64,000 bases of DNA, from positions 186,001 to 250,000 of the forward strand of contig JAUYVI010000004.1 of assembly GCA_030715195.1 (NCBI GenBank). Direction: 5' to 3'. Every line of letters starts with the position of its first letter. Position 1 is the first letter of the stretch. The stretch comes from Dongia sedimenti. Its GTDB lineage: Bacteria; Pseudomonadota; Alphaproteobacteria; Dongiales; Dongiaceae. Both the position numbers and the translations under genes were made by a program. This document shows positions 1-10,436 of the stretch, in pieces. A model generated the notes under the pieces. The model ran no database searches. It was given only the letters and a program-made list of their open reading frames with translations, and was not told where the DNA came from.

Positions 1-2
1 AC

Positions 3-1361
<1,359 letters not shown>

Positions 1362-1377
1362 TCCGCGGGGACGGGCG

Positions 1378-2127
1378 GTGGATCTCAAGCTCCCGCAGGT
1401 GATCGGGCATCGGGGCGCGGCCTTGGCCGCCCCCGAGAACACCCTGGAAAGCTTCCGCGAGGCGGCGGCCCAGGGCGCCCGATGGGTCGAGTTCGACGTC
1501 GGGCTCTCGGCCGACGGACAGTGCTTCGTTCTCCATGACGACACGCTCGACCGCACCACCAGCGGCAAGGGCCCGGCGCATCTGAAAACCGTCGCGGAGC
1601 TGAAGACGCTCGATGCCGGCTTCTGGTTCGGCAAGGCGTTCGAGGGCGCGAAGCTCCCGACCCTGGCCGAGACCGTCGCGCTCCTCACCGAGCTCGACTT
1701 GATGGCCAATGTCGAGATCAAGGGCGCGCCGGAAGGCCGCCATGCCGAGCTGGCGACGGCGGTGATGGCCGAGCTGCGCAGGCTCTGGCCGGCATCGAAG
1801 CCGAAGCCGCTCATCTCCAGCTTCGAGCTGGAATGCCTGCGCACCGCCCAGGCCGCTGCACCCGAATTTCCGCGCGGCTATCTGATCTGGGGCCGGCAGG
1901 TCGATTGGCTCGCCAACGCGCGGAGCGTCGCGGCGGCCACCATGAACATCGACACCGACCATGCGACGCAAGGCTGGATGGCCGAGCTGAAGCAGGCCGG
2001 CTATGGCGTGCTGGTTTATACGGTCAACGCACCGGAACGCGCCGCGCGGCTCATCGAATGGGGGGCGGACGGGGTGTTCACCGACGCGCCCGGCGCCGTC
2101 TTGGCCCGGTTGGGCAAAGGCGTATAA
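1378..2127 (+). CDS. ugpQ: Glycerophosphodiester phosphodiesterase
   Basis: This 249-residue protein is a cytoplasmic GDPD that hydrolyses glycerophosphodiesters to sn-glycerol 3-phosphate and an alcohol. It has the family signature HRG at residues 11-13, APENT just after it, the metal-binding E38 and D40 (VEFDV), H53 (LHDDT) and E113 (NVEIKG). It ends in the usual GADGVFTDAPG strand. No signal peptide is present, which favours UgpQ over the periplasmic GlpQ. The GTG start lies 16 bp after the pnp stop, so the two may be cotranscribed. The family is secure. The exact symbol is inferred from the lack of a signal peptide. Confidence 0.92.
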   Translation: MDLKLPQVIGHRGAALAAPENTLESFREAAAQGARWVEFDVGLSADGQCFVLHDDTLDRTTSGKGPAHLKTVAELKTLDAGFWFGKAFEGAKLPTLAETVALLTELDLMANVEIKGAPEGRHAELATAVMAELRRLWPASKPKPLISSFELECLRTAQAAAPEFPRGYLIWGRQVDWLANARSVAAATMNIDTDHATQGWMAELKQAGYGVLVYTVNAPERAARLIEWGADGVFTDAPGAVLARLGKGV

Positions 2128-2170
2128 TCGGGTTGTTCCCGCGTCGCGCAGAAGGACGGCTCCGCTCCGC

Positions 2171-2260
2171 CGTCATCCCCGCGCTAGGCGCGGGGATCCA
2201 CGCCTTGGGTGCCGCACCGACGAAAGGCGTGGATGCCCGGACCAAGTCCGGGCATGACGG
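2171..2260. repeat. Dispersed palindromic repeat, copy 1
   Basis: Two hairpins sit inside one large palindrome. The first arm begins CGTCATCCCCGC, the last ends GGGCATGACG, and the inner arms read CCACGCC and GGCGTGG. Related elements are at 9792, 20967, 33783 and 60905. This copy lies between two genes on the same strand. Confidence 0.85.
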
Positions 2261-2298
2261 GGTATGAAAGAGCACCGAGTCTGCCTGGGAGTAAGAGT

Positions 2299-3699
2299 TT
2301 GAAGCCGCTGAACACGCTGAGAATGTCGGGGATCGATGCGCTGCCGCTGGTGGAAGGCGGCAAGGGCATCTCGGTTTCGAACGGCGAATCCTCCGGCGCC
2401 TGGGCGGCGGCGGGCGGCATCGGGACCTTCTCCGGCGTCAATGCCGATTCCTACGACGCGCACGGCAACCCGATCCCGCAGATCTATCACGGCAAGACCC
2501 GGCGCGAGCGCCACGAAGAGCTGCTCGCCTATGCGATCAAGGGCGGCATCACCCAGGCCAAGATCGCCCACGAGGCCTCGAACGGCCGCGGCCGCATCCA
2601 TATGAACGTGCTCTGGGAGATGGCCGGGGCCGAGCGGGTGCTGCACGGCGTGCTGGAAGGCGCCAAGGGCCTGATCCACGGCGTCACCTGCGGCGCCGGC
2701 ATGCCCTATCGCATCTCCGAGATCTGCGCGCATTACGGCATCCACTACTATCCGATCGTCTCCTCGGCGCGCGCGTTTCGGGCCCTGTGGAAGCGCGCCT
2801 ATCATAAGTTCCAGGATTACCTCGGCGGCGTGGTCTATGAGGATCCCTGGCTGGCCGGCGGCCATAACGGCCTCTCCAATGTCGAGGATCCGAAGCAGCC
2901 GCAAGCGCCCTATCCGCGCGTGCTCGAACTGCGCAAGTTGATGCGCGACGAATGCGGCCTCCCTGAGACGCCGATCATCATGGCCGGCGGCGTCTGGTAC
3001 CTGCGCGAATGGGCCGACTGGATCGGCAATCCGGACATGGGACCGATCGCCTTCCAATTCGGTACGCGGCCCCTGCTCACCCAGGAAAGCCCGATCTCGG
3101 ACGCCTGGAAGCAGCGCCTGCTGCATCTGAACGAGGGCGACGTCTATCTCAACCGCTTCAGCCCGACCGGCTTCTACTCGTCGGCGGTCAGCAATCCCTT
3201 CCTCGACGAGTTGAAGGCGCGGGCCGAGCACCAGGTCGCCTACAGCCAGAACAAGGTCGGCGAGCATGAATGGCCGTTCCCGGTCGGCGCCCGCGGCCGC
3301 CTCGTGTATCTCACCGCGGCCGACAAGCTGCGCGCCCAGAGCTGGGTCGAAGCCGGCTTGAGCCAGGCCCTGCGCACGCCGGATTCCACCCTGATCTTCG
3401 TCACGCCGGAAAAGGCCAACGAGATCCTGACCGACCAGATCAACTGCATGGGCTGCCTCTCGCAGTGCCAGTTCTCCAACTGGTCGCAGAACGAGCAGGG
3501 CACCACCGGCCGCAAGGCCGACCCCCGGAGCTTCTGCATCCAGAAGACGCTGCAGGAGATCAGCCACAGCGACAGGATCGACGACCAGCTGATGTTCGCC
3601 GGTCACAACGCCTATCGCTTCAAGGACGATCCGTTCTACTCGAACGGCTTCATCCCCACCGTCAAGCAACTGGTCGAGCGCCTCGTCACCGGCGACTGA
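2299..3699 (+). CDS. NAD(P)H-dependent flavin oxidoreductase, nitronate monooxygenase family
   Basis: This is a 466-residue FMN-dependent TIM-barrel protein of the 2-nitropropane dioxygenase family. Supporting segments are VTCGAGMPYRISEI, YYPIVSSARAFRALWKRA, GGHNGLSN and IIMAGGVWY. The TTG start at 2299 is preceded by a purine-rich GGGAG at 2287-2291. The frame is open further upstream, but that stretch is the palindromic repeat. An ATG at 2323 is the alternative. An unusual Cys-rich stretch, NCMGCLSQC, lies about 75 residues before the C-terminus and resembles a metal-binding segment. The physiological substrate cannot be read from the sequence. Confidence 0.85.
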   Translation: MKPLNTLRMSGIDALPLVEGGKGISVSNGESSGAWAAAGGIGTFSGVNADSYDAHGNPIPQIYHGKTRRERHEELLAYAIKGGITQAKIAHEASNGRGRIHMNVLWEMAGAERVLHGVLEGAKGLIHGVTCGAGMPYRISEICAHYGIHYYPIVSSARAFRALWKRAYHKFQDYLGGVVYEDPWLAGGHNGLSNVEDPKQPQAPYPRVLELRKLMRDECGLPETPIIMAGGVWYLREWADWIGNPDMGPIAFQFGTRPLLTQESPISDAWKQRLLHLNEGDVYLNRFSPTGFYSSAVSNPFLDELKARAEHQVAYSQNKVGEHEWPFPVGARGRLVYLTAADKLRAQSWVEAGLSQALRTPDSTLIFVTPEKANEILTDQINCMGCLSQCQFSNWSQNEQGTTGRKADPRSFCIQKTLQEISHSDRIDDQLMFAGHNAYRFKDDPFYSNGFIPTVKQLVERLVTGD

Positions 3700-3720
3700 T
3701 CTCCAAAGGAATCACCACGC

Positions 3721-4626
3721 GTGTCCCGATCGCATGCCGGCTCGCTCCTGCTGCTGCTCGGCTTGGCCGTGTGCTGGGGTTACAATTGGGTGGTGATGAA
3801 GATCGGCCTGCACGATGCCGGGCCCGTCGCCTTCGCCGCGATCCGCTGCCTCGGCGGCGCGATCATCCTGGGCTGCGTGCTGCTGGCGCTGCGGCGCAGC
3901 TTCAAGATCGTCGAGCCCTGGACCGTCGCCGCGATCGGCCTGCTGCAGACCGCCCTGGCGCAAGGGCTGATCGCGATGGCGCTCAGCGGCGGCCAGGCCG
4001 GCAAGAGCGCGGTGCTCAATTACACGCTGCCCGTCTGGGTGATGATTCTCGGGTTTCTTTTTCTCAAGGAGCGGCCGCGCCTGATGCAATGGCTGGCGAC
4101 GGCCGTGGCCTTCGGCGGGGTCATGGTTATGACCTTCCTGAACGAAACCACCATCTCACTGGCACCGATCTTCCTGGCCCTCTCGGCCAGCATCTGCTGG
4201 GGCGCCGGAACCGTCGTGACCCAATCGCTGATGCGCCGCCACAATGGACGTATCGACACGGTGGTGTTGACCGCGTGGCAGCTCTTCATTGGCGGTGTGG
4301 TGCTCACGGCGCTGGCCTTCATCGTGCCGGAAGCGCCGCTGCACTGGACCACCAGCCTTGTCCTGGCGCTGCTCTACAATGTCGGTCCGGCAAGCGCGGT
4401 CGCCTTCCTGCTCTGGTTCATGCTGCAGCAGCGGATCGAGGCCAATGTGCTGTCGCTGATCGTGCTGATCGTGCCGCTGGTCGGCATCGCCGCCGGCTGG
4501 CTGCAGCTCGGCGAGCGGCCGACCGGACCCGACGCGATCGGCATGGCGCTCATCCTCGCCGGCATCGCGGTCATGGTCGTGAGCCAGCGCCGCAAGCTGC
4601 CGGTCACCGCCCAGGCCGAGGGCTAG
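3721..4626 (+). CDS. EamA/DMT-family transporter (first of tandem pair)
   Basis: This 301-residue inner-membrane protein has about ten hydrophobic segments and two EamA repeats. It begins LLLLGLAVCWGYNWVVMKIG and carries the family segment GKSAVLNYTLPVW followed by LFLKERP. The GTG start lies 21 bp after the flavin oxidoreductase stop. It is clearly paralogous to the next gene, which starts 3 bp after this stop, so the two probably form one transcript. DMT proteins export or import small metabolites such as amino acids. The substrate is unknown here. Confidence 0.9.
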   Translation: MSRSHAGSLLLLLGLAVCWGYNWVVMKIGLHDAGPVAFAAIRCLGGAIILGCVLLALRRSFKIVEPWTVAAIGLLQTALAQGLIAMALSGGQAGKSAVLNYTLPVWVMILGFLFLKERPRLMQWLATAVAFGGVMVMTFLNETTISLAPIFLALSASICWGAGTVVTQSLMRRHNGRIDTVVLTAWQLFIGGVVLTALAFIVPEAPLHWTTSLVLALLYNVGPASAVAFLLWFMLQQRIEANVLSLIVLIVPLVGIAAGWLQLGERPTGPDAIGMALILAGIAVMVVSQRRKLPVTAQAEG

Positions 4627-4629
4627 GCC

Positions 4630-5553
4630 ATGGCGGCGGCGCGCAGCGACGTTCTCAGCCGCACGCTTTCACCCACCATGTCACTGGTCGTCATCGTCGG
4701 CCTGTCGATGATCTGGGGCTATCACTGGGCGGTGATGAAGATCGGCCTCTACTACTGCGGCGGCCTCACCTACACGGCGATCCGCTGCATCATCGCCGCA
4801 CCGGTGATGCTGCTGATCGTGAAGCTGCGCGGCGGCAGCATCCGGCTGAAGGCACCCAAGGCCGCGATCATCGTCGGCATCGTCCAGACCGCCGGCAATT
4901 TCGGCCTCGGCGCGATCGCGGTGAAGTTCGGCGAGGCGGGGAAGAGCGCGGTGCTCACCTACACCATGCCGTTCTGGGTGCTGCTGCTGGGTTTCCTGTT
5001 CCTCGGCGAGCGCGCCGGACCGCGGCGTTGGATCGCCGCCACCTTGGCCGGCATCGGCACGCTGCTGGTCGCCCTGGCCGGCGGTGTCGCGCAGTTGATG
5101 CCGGTGGCGTTGGCGATCCTGGCCGGCATCTGCTGGGCGAGCGGCGTCCTGCTCTATCAGTATTTCCACAAGAAGAACGCCGACGAACCGACCGTGTTCG
5201 CCGCCTGGCAGCTGCTGGTCGGCGGCATCAGCATGGGCATCTTCATCCCCTTCGTGCCCGGCGAGCACGCGATCCAATGGACCCCGGCCTTCATCGGCGC
5301 GATGACCTACACGACGGTGCTCGCCACCATCGTCGCGGTCTATCTCTGGTTCCTGCTGATCTCACGCCTGGAAGCCGGCATGGTCGCCCTCGGCATCCTG
5401 CTGGCGCCGGCGATCGGCTTGGCGTCGAGCTGGATCCAACTGGCCGAACGCCCCTCGTTGCTGGAAGCCACCGGCCTCGGCACCATCCTCTTCGCCATCG
5501 CCTTCTTCGCCTGGGCGGAATGGCGAAGGTCTAGAGCAGTGAAGACGGACTGA
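4630..5553 (+). CDS. EamA/DMT-family transporter (second of tandem pair)
   Basis: This 307-residue integral membrane protein has two EamA repeats and about ten hydrophobic stretches. Its GKSAVLTYTMPFWVLLLGFL segment nearly matches the corresponding part of the preceding gene, and both begin with a WGY(N/H)W(V/A)VMKIGL motif. The pair therefore looks like a local duplication. It starts with ATG 3 bp after the upstream stop. DMT pairs can act as single units or as heterodimers, and this sequence does not decide which. The substrate is unknown. Confidence 0.9.
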   Translation: MAAARSDVLSRTLSPTMSLVVIVGLSMIWGYHWAVMKIGLYYCGGLTYTAIRCIIAAPVMLLIVKLRGGSIRLKAPKAAIIVGIVQTAGNFGLGAIAVKFGEAGKSAVLTYTMPFWVLLLGFLFLGERAGPRRWIAATLAGIGTLLVALAGGVAQLMPVALAILAGICWASGVLLYQYFHKKNADEPTVFAAWQLLVGGISMGIFIPFVPGEHAIQWTPAFIGAMTYTTVLATIVAVYLWFLLISRLEAGMVALGILLAPAIGLASSWIQLAERPSLLEATGLGTILFAIAFFAWAEWRRSRAVKTD

Positions 5554-5558
5554 GAGCG

Positions 5559-5918
5559 CTACCGCTCCACAGCGGCGGACGCTACGGTCGACGAAGCATT
5601 CCAGTCGGTGTGATAGAAGGTCGAGGCGATCGCGCCTGCGCTGAATCCAAGCGCCATGATGATGCAGATTGCAGCAGCGTGAAGCAGTGCGGTCCTGTCT
5701 TCTACCGGTCGCCTTGGTCGGAAGAGCAAGCGATAGAGCAGGTCGAGCGCCCTGACCGTGATCTGCAGAAAATGCCCGACCATCTCGAAGAAGCCGCCGA
5801 TGATGCGTCCAAAGAGATGCTGAACGAGCTCGACCAGCGCGTCACGCAGGATCCCCAGGAGGAAGTGCAACACGGCGCCAATCGCCCGGACCACACCGCC
5901 CGCTACTTCATCGACCAA
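5559..5918 (-). CDS. Small hypothetical membrane protein
   Basis: This 119-residue frame is opposite in strand to the EamA genes and ends 5 bp from the second one, so the two would be convergent. The N-terminal two thirds is a long amphipathic or hydrophobic stretch (AIGAVLHFLLGILRDALVEL, then RALDLLYRLLF). After a charged RPRRPVEDR linker comes one more hydrophobic segment, AAICIIMALGFSAGAIAS. That is what a small membrane protein looks like rather than a random antisense frame. No family is recognised. The competing plus-strand frame overlaps the queuosine transporter antisense and is a shadow. Confidence 0.5.
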   Translation of the reverse strand: MVDEVAGGVVRAIGAVLHFLLGILRDALVELVQHLFGRIIGGFFEMVGHFLQITVRALDLLYRLLFRPRRPVEDRTALLHAAAICIIMALGFSAGAIASTFYHTDWNASSTVASAAVER

Positions 5919-6017
5919 AACTTTACGTCCCGATCGCGGTCCACCCGCTCGGGCGTGATATTGTCGTGCGCAAGTCGACTTTCAAGTGTGTGGTGCGTGA
6001 CCCGGAAACGAGGGTCG

Positions 6018-6725
6018 CTACTCCGCCAGCGCGAACGGATTGAACCGGGTCCCGCGGTCGTAGACATCGACGCCTTCGTGGCGCTTCAGATAACTCACCA
6101 CCAGATAGGTGAGTGGCGTCGCCGCGGTCTCATAGGTGACCTTGAACAGCCACTGGAAGACGACGAGGCTGACCAGCACTTCGTTCGGCATCAGGCCGTA
6201 GAAGGCGATGGTGCAGAAGATCGAGCTGTCGAGCGCCTGGCCGATCACCGTGGAGCCGATGGTGCGGCTCCAGAGATACTTGCCATTGGTCCAGACCTTC
6301 ATCTTGGCGAGCACGGTCGAATTGGCGAACTCGCCGACCAGATAGGCCAGGAACGAGGCGGCGAGGATGCGGAACTGCGTGCCGAGGATCGCCTCATAGG
6401 ACGCCTGGTCGTGCCAGTCCGGATTGGCGGGCAGCCTCTGGCCGAGATAGATCGCGCAGGCGGCGAAGAAATTGCAGGCAAAGCCGATCCAGATCGCCTT
6501 GCGCGCGCGCTTGAAACCGTAGACCTCGGTCAGCACGTCGCCCAGGATATAGGTGACCGGGAAGATGAGGTCGGCGGCCTGCAGCGTCACCGGGAAGCCG
6601 AACACGGTGAAGGTCGAGATCATCTTCACCGCGATCACGTTGGAGACCAGCAGGTCGGTGACGAAAAAGGCCACCACGACGACATAGAGCGTGGAGTGTT
6701 CGGCCTTCCTGAGGGCGGTCTGCAT
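6018..6725 (-). CDS. yhhQ: Queuosine precursor transporter (YhhQ/VUT family)
   Basis: This 235-residue inner-membrane protein belongs to the COG1738 family, which imports queuosine precursors such as preQ0 and preQ1. It has about six hydrophobic segments and family segments VTDLLVSNVIAVKMI, PVTYILGDVLTEVYGF and LVGEFANSTVLAKMKVWTNG. The ATG at 6725 is preceded by AGGAA at six bases, so it is preferred over the longer frame. The gene is divergent from queA with 87 bp between starts, next to tgt, queF and queG, which supports the queuosine role. The family is secure. The transported species is inferred from characterised homologues. Confidence 0.93.
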   Translation of the reverse strand: MQTALRKAEHSTLYVVVVAFFVTDLLVSNVIAVKMISTFTVFGFPVTLQAADLIFPVTYILGDVLTEVYGFKRARKAIWIGFACNFFAACAIYLGQRLPANPDWHDQASYEAILGTQFRILAASFLAYLVGEFANSTVLAKMKVWTNGKYLWSRTIGSTVIGQALDSSIFCTIAFYGLMPNEVLVSLVVFQWLFKVTYETAATPLTYLVVSYLKRHEGVDVYDRGTRFNPFALAE

Positions 6726-6797
6726 GGTCAATTCCTGAGCGATCTGAGGCGTTTGAGACGCGAGGCCGGTAAGGCTGGCTTTCCGCAACGGCCGCTG

Positions 6798-6803
6798 TTA
6801 TAG
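6798..6803. promoter_or_regulatory. Candidate shared -10 element between yhhQ and queA
   Basis: The hexamer TTATAG on the plus strand reads CTATAA on the minus strand, so it could serve as a -10 for both divergent genes. No convincing -35 is visible on either side. If used on the plus strand, transcription would begin only a few bases before the queA ATG, which has no Shine-Dalgarno sequence. Confidence 0.3.
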
Positions 6804-6812
6804 CCGCGCCCG

Positions 6813-7856
6813 ATGGGCCTGAAAACCGCCGATTTCGACTTCCCCCTGCCCCCGGACTGCATTGCTCAGTTCCCGGCAAAACCGCGGGATTCCGCGCGTT
6901 TGCTGGTGGTCGGGGCCGGTCTGGAAGATCGAGTGGTCCGCGACCTGCCGGGGATCTTGCTTCCGGGCGACCTGCTGATCGTCAACGACACCAAGGTGAT
7001 CCCGGCCCAGCTCACCGGCCGGAAGGGCGAGGCCAAGATCGAGGTCACCCTGATCCGGCGTCATGAGGATGACGCGCGGGCCTGGGAGGCGTTCGCCAAG
7101 CCGGGGAAGAAGCTGAAAGTCGGGGATGTGGTGGCGTTCGGCGACGCTCTCTCCGCGACGGTGACGGAGAAGAAAGACTCCGGCGAAATCGCGCTCCGCT
7201 TCGACTGCGCCGAAACCGAGATCATGGCGGCGCTGCATCGCCTCGGCTCGATGCCGCTGCCGCCCTATATTCGCAAGCTGCGGCCGGTCTCCGCGGCGGA
7301 CGATGCCGACTACCAGACCATCTTTGCGTCGCGCGCGGGTGCGGTGGCGGCGCCGACCGCGGGCCTGCACTTCACGCCGGAGCTGCTGGCCGCCTTGGAC
7401 AGGCGCGGCGTCCAGCAGGCGCGCGTGACCCTGCATGTCGGCGCGGGTACTTTCCTGCCGGTGAAGGTCGATGACATCGCGCAGCACCGCATGCATGCGG
7501 AATGGGGCGAGGTTTCGGCGGCGACCGCCGAGGCCTTCAATCGCGCGCGCGCCGAGCGGCGCCGCATCGTCGCCGTCGGCACGACGTCGCTGCGCCTGCT
7601 GGAAAGCGCGCTCGACGCCGCCGGCAAGCTGCAGCCCTTCGCGCGCGAGACCGATATCTTCATCCATCCGGGAAAGACCGTGCGTTCCGCCGACCTGCTG
7701 CTGACCAATTTCCATCTGCCGAAATCGACCCTGTTCATGCTGGTCTGCGCCTTTGCCGGAACGGAGAAGATGCGCGCGGCCTATGCCCATGCGATCGCCA
7801 GCGGTTATCGCTTCTTCTCTTATGGCGATGCCTGTCTGCTGGAGCGTGCCGCATGA
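6813..7856 (+). CDS. queA: S-adenosylmethionine:tRNA ribosyltransferase-isomerase
   Basis: This 347-residue enzyme transfers and isomerises the ribosyl part of SAM onto preQ1 already in tRNA, giving epoxyqueuosine. The length fits the family. Conserved segments include [19 protein letters not shown] near the N-terminus, [26 protein letters not shown] and [11 protein letters not shown]. The C-terminus carries [12 protein letters not shown] and [12 protein letters not shown]. The ATG at 6813 has no clear ribosome-binding site. The stop overlaps the tgt start in an ATGA junction, so the two are translationally coupled. Confidence 0.97.
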   Translation: MGLKTADFDFPLPPDCIAQFPAKPRDSARLLVVGAGLEDRVVRDLPGILLPGDLLIVNDTKVIPAQLTGRKGEAKIEVTLIRRHEDDARAWEAFAKPGKKLKVGDVVAFGDALSATVTEKKDSGEIALRFDCAETEIMAALHRLGSMPLPPYIRKLRPVSAADDADYQTIFASRAGAVAAPTAGLHFTPELLAALDRRGVQQARVTLHVGAGTFLPVKVDDIAQHRMHAEWGEVSAATAEAFNRARAERRRIVAVGTTSLRLLESALDAAGKLQPFARETDIFIHPGKTVRSADLLLTNFHLPKSTLFMLVCAFAGTEKMRAAYAHAIASGYRFFSYGDACLLERAA

Positions 7857-8980
7857 GCGACTTCTCCATCCTCGCGACCGACGGCAAGGCGCGGCGCGGC
7901 GCGCTCACGACCGCGCATGGCGTGGTGAACACGCCGGCCTTCATGCCGGTCGGCACGGCCGGGACGGTGAAGGCCATGCTGCCGGAATCGGTCAAGGCGA
8001 CCGGCGCCGAGATCCTGCTCGGCAACACCTATCACCTGATGCTGCGGCCCGGCGCCGAGCGGGTCGCGCATTTCGGCGGCCTGCATAAGTTCATGAACTG
8101 GCCGGGGCCGATCCTGACCGATTCCGGCGGCTTCCAGGTGATGAGCCTCGCCAGCTTGCGCAAGATTACCGAGGAGGGCGTCGCCTTCCGCTCGCATATC
8201 GACGGCGCCAAGATCATGCTGACGCCCGAGCGCAGCATCGAGATCCAGCATCTGCTCGATGCCGACATCACCATGTGCTTCGACGAATGCACCGCCTTCC
8301 CGGCCACGCCGGAACAAGCGGCCCATTCGATGCGGCTCTCGATGCGCTGGGCGGAACGCAGCCGCAAGGCGTTCCAGGCGCGGCCGGGCTATCATCTCTT
8401 CGGCATCGTGCAGGGCGGGATCTATCGCGAGCTGCGCGAGGAATCCGCGAAGACCCTGACCGGGATCGGCTTCGAAGGCTATGCGATCGGCGGCCTCGCC
8501 ATCGGCGAGGGCCAGCAGGAAATGTTCCGGGTGCTCGACTTCACGCCGGATTTCCTGCCCCTGGATCGGCCGCGCTACTTGATGGGGGTGGGGCGGCCGG
8601 AGGACATCGTCGGCGCGGTGGCGCGCGGTATCGACATGTTCGATTGCGTGATGCCGACCCGTTCGGGCCGCACCGGTCTCGCCTTCACGCGTCGCGGCGA
8701 GCTCAATATGCGCAATGCGCGCCATACCGACGACACCGGGCCGATCGATCCCGAGTGTTCGTGCCCGGCCTGCCGCAACTATTCGCGCGGCTATTTCCAC
8801 CACCTGATCAAGGCCAAGGAGATGCTGGGGCCGATGCTGCTGACCTGGCACAACCTGCACTATTATCAGGAACTGATGCAGGGCCTGCGGGCTGCGATCG
8901 CGGCGGGAACGCTCGATGCATTCGTTGCCGACTTCCATGCACAAAGAGCGGAAAGCGAGAGTGACCGAAGTGCCGATTGA
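7853..8980 (+). CDS. tgt: tRNA-guanine transglycosylase
   Basis: This 375-residue enzyme exchanges guanine-34 of GUN-anticodon tRNAs for preQ1. The expected catalytic residues are present at near-canonical positions: D90 in ILTDSGGFQ and D264 in FDCVMPTR. The zinc site is formed by C302, C304 and C307 (CSCPAC) with a downstream histidine in LTWHNLHYY. The ATG overlaps the queA stop. The 3' end overlaps the possible start region of the following HAD gene, suggesting one transcript. Confidence 0.97.
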   Translation: MSDFSILATDGKARRGALTTAHGVVNTPAFMPVGTAGTVKAMLPESVKATGAEILLGNTYHLMLRPGAERVAHFGGLHKFMNWPGPILTDSGGFQVMSLASLRKITEEGVAFRSHIDGAKIMLTPERSIEIQHLLDADITMCFDECTAFPATPEQAAHSMRLSMRWAERSRKAFQARPGYHLFGIVQGGIYRELREESAKTLTGIGFEGYAIGGLAIGEGQQEMFRVLDFTPDFLPLDRPRYLMGVGRPEDIVGAVARGIDMFDCVMPTRSGRTGLAFTRRGELNMRNARHTDDTGPIDPECSCPACRNYSRGYFHHLIKAKEMLGPMLLTWHNLHYYQELMQGLRAAIAAGTLDAFVADFHAQRAESESDRSAD

Positions 8981-9785
8981 CCTGATCGCGAGCGATCTCG
9001 ATGGAACCCTGCTGCGCCATGACGGAAGCCTGTCGCCGCGCACCGTAGCCGCGGTGCAGGCGGCGGTGGCGGCCGGGTTCAAGATGGTGCTGGCGAGCGG
9101 GCGGCCGCCGCGCACCGTGCAGCCGATCGCCGACCAGCTCGGCCTCAAGGGCCTGGCGGTCTGCTCCAACGGCGCCATCCTCTACGATCTCGATCGGCAG
9201 GAAGTGATCAGCCATGCGCATGTGCCCCAGGAAGCGCTGCGGGATATCATCACGCGTCTCCGGGAACGCGAGCCCAGCGTGAGCTTCGCCACCGAGCACG
9301 GCCATCATGTCGGCACCGAGCCGCAGTTCCCGCGGCCCGACACCTGGGTCAGCGGAATCGCGCCGAAGATCGGCGACATCGACACGCTGACCGCCGATGC
9401 GGTGGTCAAGCTCGCGATCCATCACCCCGACCAGGCGGTCGAGACGCTGGCGGCGCTGGTGCGGGCCGTGGTCGGCAACGAGCTCTCGGTGACTTTCTCC
9501 GGCATGCATTTCGTCGAGGTCGCCGCGGCGGGCGTCTCCAAGGCGCTCGGCCTGGCGCGGGTCTGCGAGCGGCTCGGCGTGGACCCGAAGCGCGTCGTGG
9601 CGTTCGGCGACATGCCGAACGATCTCGCCATGCTGGCCTTCGTCGGCCGCGGCGTCGCCGTCGGCAATGCCCATCCCGACGTCATGGCCGAGGGACACGA
9701 GACCACCGGGACCAATGACGAGGACGGCGTCGCGCAGGTGATCGAGTCACTGGTTGCGGCCCGTGCGCACAAGGTGAGTGCATGA
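8961..9785 (+). CDS. HAD-superfamily (Cof-type) phosphatase
   Basis: This protein of about 274 residues is a class II HAD hydrolase. All four motifs are visible: the nucleophile motif SDLDGTLL, motif II ASGRPP, a lysine in VVKLAIH and motif [14 protein letters not shown]. The GTG at 8961 is weakly favoured because GGAAAG precedes it. ATG codons at 8937 and 8916 are alternatives, and all overlap the end of tgt. Cof-type enzymes dephosphorylate sugar phosphates or nucleotides such as FMN or pyridoxal phosphate. Its place between tgt and queF raises a possible link to queuosine precursor phosphates, which is inference only. Confidence 0.88.
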   Translation: MTEVPIDLIASDLDGTLLRHDGSLSPRTVAAVQAAVAAGFKMVLASGRPPRTVQPIADQLGLKGLAVCSNGAILYDLDRQEVISHAHVPQEALRDIITRLREREPSVSFATEHGHHVGTEPQFPRPDTWVSGIAPKIGDIDTLTADAVVKLAIHHPDQAVETLAALVRAVVGNELSVTFSGMHFVEVAAAGVSKALGLARVCERLGVDPKRVVAFGDMPNDLAMLAFVGRGVAVGNAHPDVMAEGHETTGTNDEDGVAQVIESLVAARAHKVSA

Positions 9786-9791
9786 TGTTTC

Positions 9792-9822
9792 CGTCATCCC
9801 GTGACCAAGTCACGGGATGACG
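9792..9822. repeat. Dispersed palindromic repeat, copy 2 (single hairpin)
   Basis: A perfect 14-bp inverted repeat with a CAA loop; the left arm reads CGTCATCCCGTGAC. It is the short form of the element at 2171, 20967, 33783 and 60905. It lies between the HAD gene and queF, 11 bp before the queF ribosome-binding site. Confidence 0.85.
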
Positions 9823-9845
9823 AGTTCCAATCGGAGGCGCATGAG

Positions 9846-10313
9846 ATGGCAAAGAAGACTGCCTACACCAACCTCACCCAGCTCGGTGCGAAGACCGAGT
9901 TGCCCAGCGCGCCCAGCGTGAAGACACTCGAGCACGTGCCCAATCCGCATCCGCGCGAGAACTACACCGTGCGCTTCACCGCGCCGGAATTCACCTGCCT
10001 CTGTCCCGTCACCGGTCAGCCGGATTTTGCGCATTTCGTCATCGACTACCTGCCGGGTCGGTGGCTGGTCGAATCGAAGTCGCTGAAGCTCTACCTGCAT
10101 TCCTACCGCAACCATGGCGGCTTTCACGAAGGCACCACGCTCGACATCGCCAAGGACCTGATCGCGGCGATCGCGCCCAAATGGCTCCGCATCGGCGGCT
10201 ATTGGTATCCGCGCGGCGGCCTGCCGATCGACGTTTTCTTCGAGAAGGGCAAGCGACCGGCCGATCTCTGGGTGCCGGAGCAAGGCGTCGCGCCCTATCG
10301 CGGACGTGGCTAG
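9846..10313 (+). CDS. queF: NADPH-dependent preQ0 reductase
   Basis: This 155-residue enzyme reduces the nitrile of preQ0 to the aminomethyl group of preQ1. The length matches the short, unimodular QueF class. C53 lies in the signature [10 protein letters not shown]. The QueF motif follows as [14 protein letters not shown] and then [12 protein letters not shown]. The ATG at 9846 is preceded by GGAGG at 9833-9837 and is preferred over the longer frame, which runs into the palindromic repeat. It sits with queA, tgt and queG. Confidence 0.97.
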   Translation: MAKKTAYTNLTQLGAKTELPSAPSVKTLEHVPNPHPRENYTVRFTAPEFTCLCPVTGQPDFAHFVIDYLPGRWLVESKSLKLYLHSYRNHGGFHEGTTLDIAKDLIAAIAPKWLRIGGYWYPRGGLPIDVFFEKGKRPADLWVPEQGVAPYRGRG

Positions 10314-10327
10314 GAAGCCGGTGTTCT

Positions 10328-10414
10328 GTACCCCCACCCCAACCCGCCCCCGATTCGGGGGCGGGGGCTTTCTTCTCCCTCCCCCGAATCGGGGGAGGGC
10401 AGGGGTGGGGGTAC
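10328..10414. repeat. C-rich inverted repeat between queF and queG
   Basis: The outer arms read GTACCCCCACCCC and GGGGTGGGGGTAC. Inside are two copies of a core of the form CCCCGATTCGGGG or CCCGAATCGGGGG. It fills nearly all of the 123-bp gap between queF and queG and is a different type from the CGTCATCCC palindromes. Confidence 0.75.
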
Positions 10415-10436
10415 GTAGCGCCGCGGCATATCCCCG

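Noticed and set aside
2209-2298. Extended N-terminus of the flavin oxidoreductase
   Set aside because: This in-frame extension is translated from the palindromic repeat, and a better ribosome-binding site precedes the TTG at 2299.
2173-3669. Long minus-strand frame opposite the flavin oxidoreductase
   Set aside because: It is Arg/Ala/Gly-rich shadow sequence of a clearly homologous plus-strand gene and has no family features.
5610-6803. Plus-strand frame of nearly 400 codons opposite the queuosine transporter
   Set aside because: It is Arg/Asp/Gln-rich, overlaps a recognisable membrane transporter antisense and looks like a GC-driven shadow.
6726-6812. PreQ1 riboswitch before yhhQ or queA
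   Set aside because: Neither leader shows the A-rich tail and C-rich loop of a preQ1-I aptamer, nor a recognisable preQ1-II pattern.
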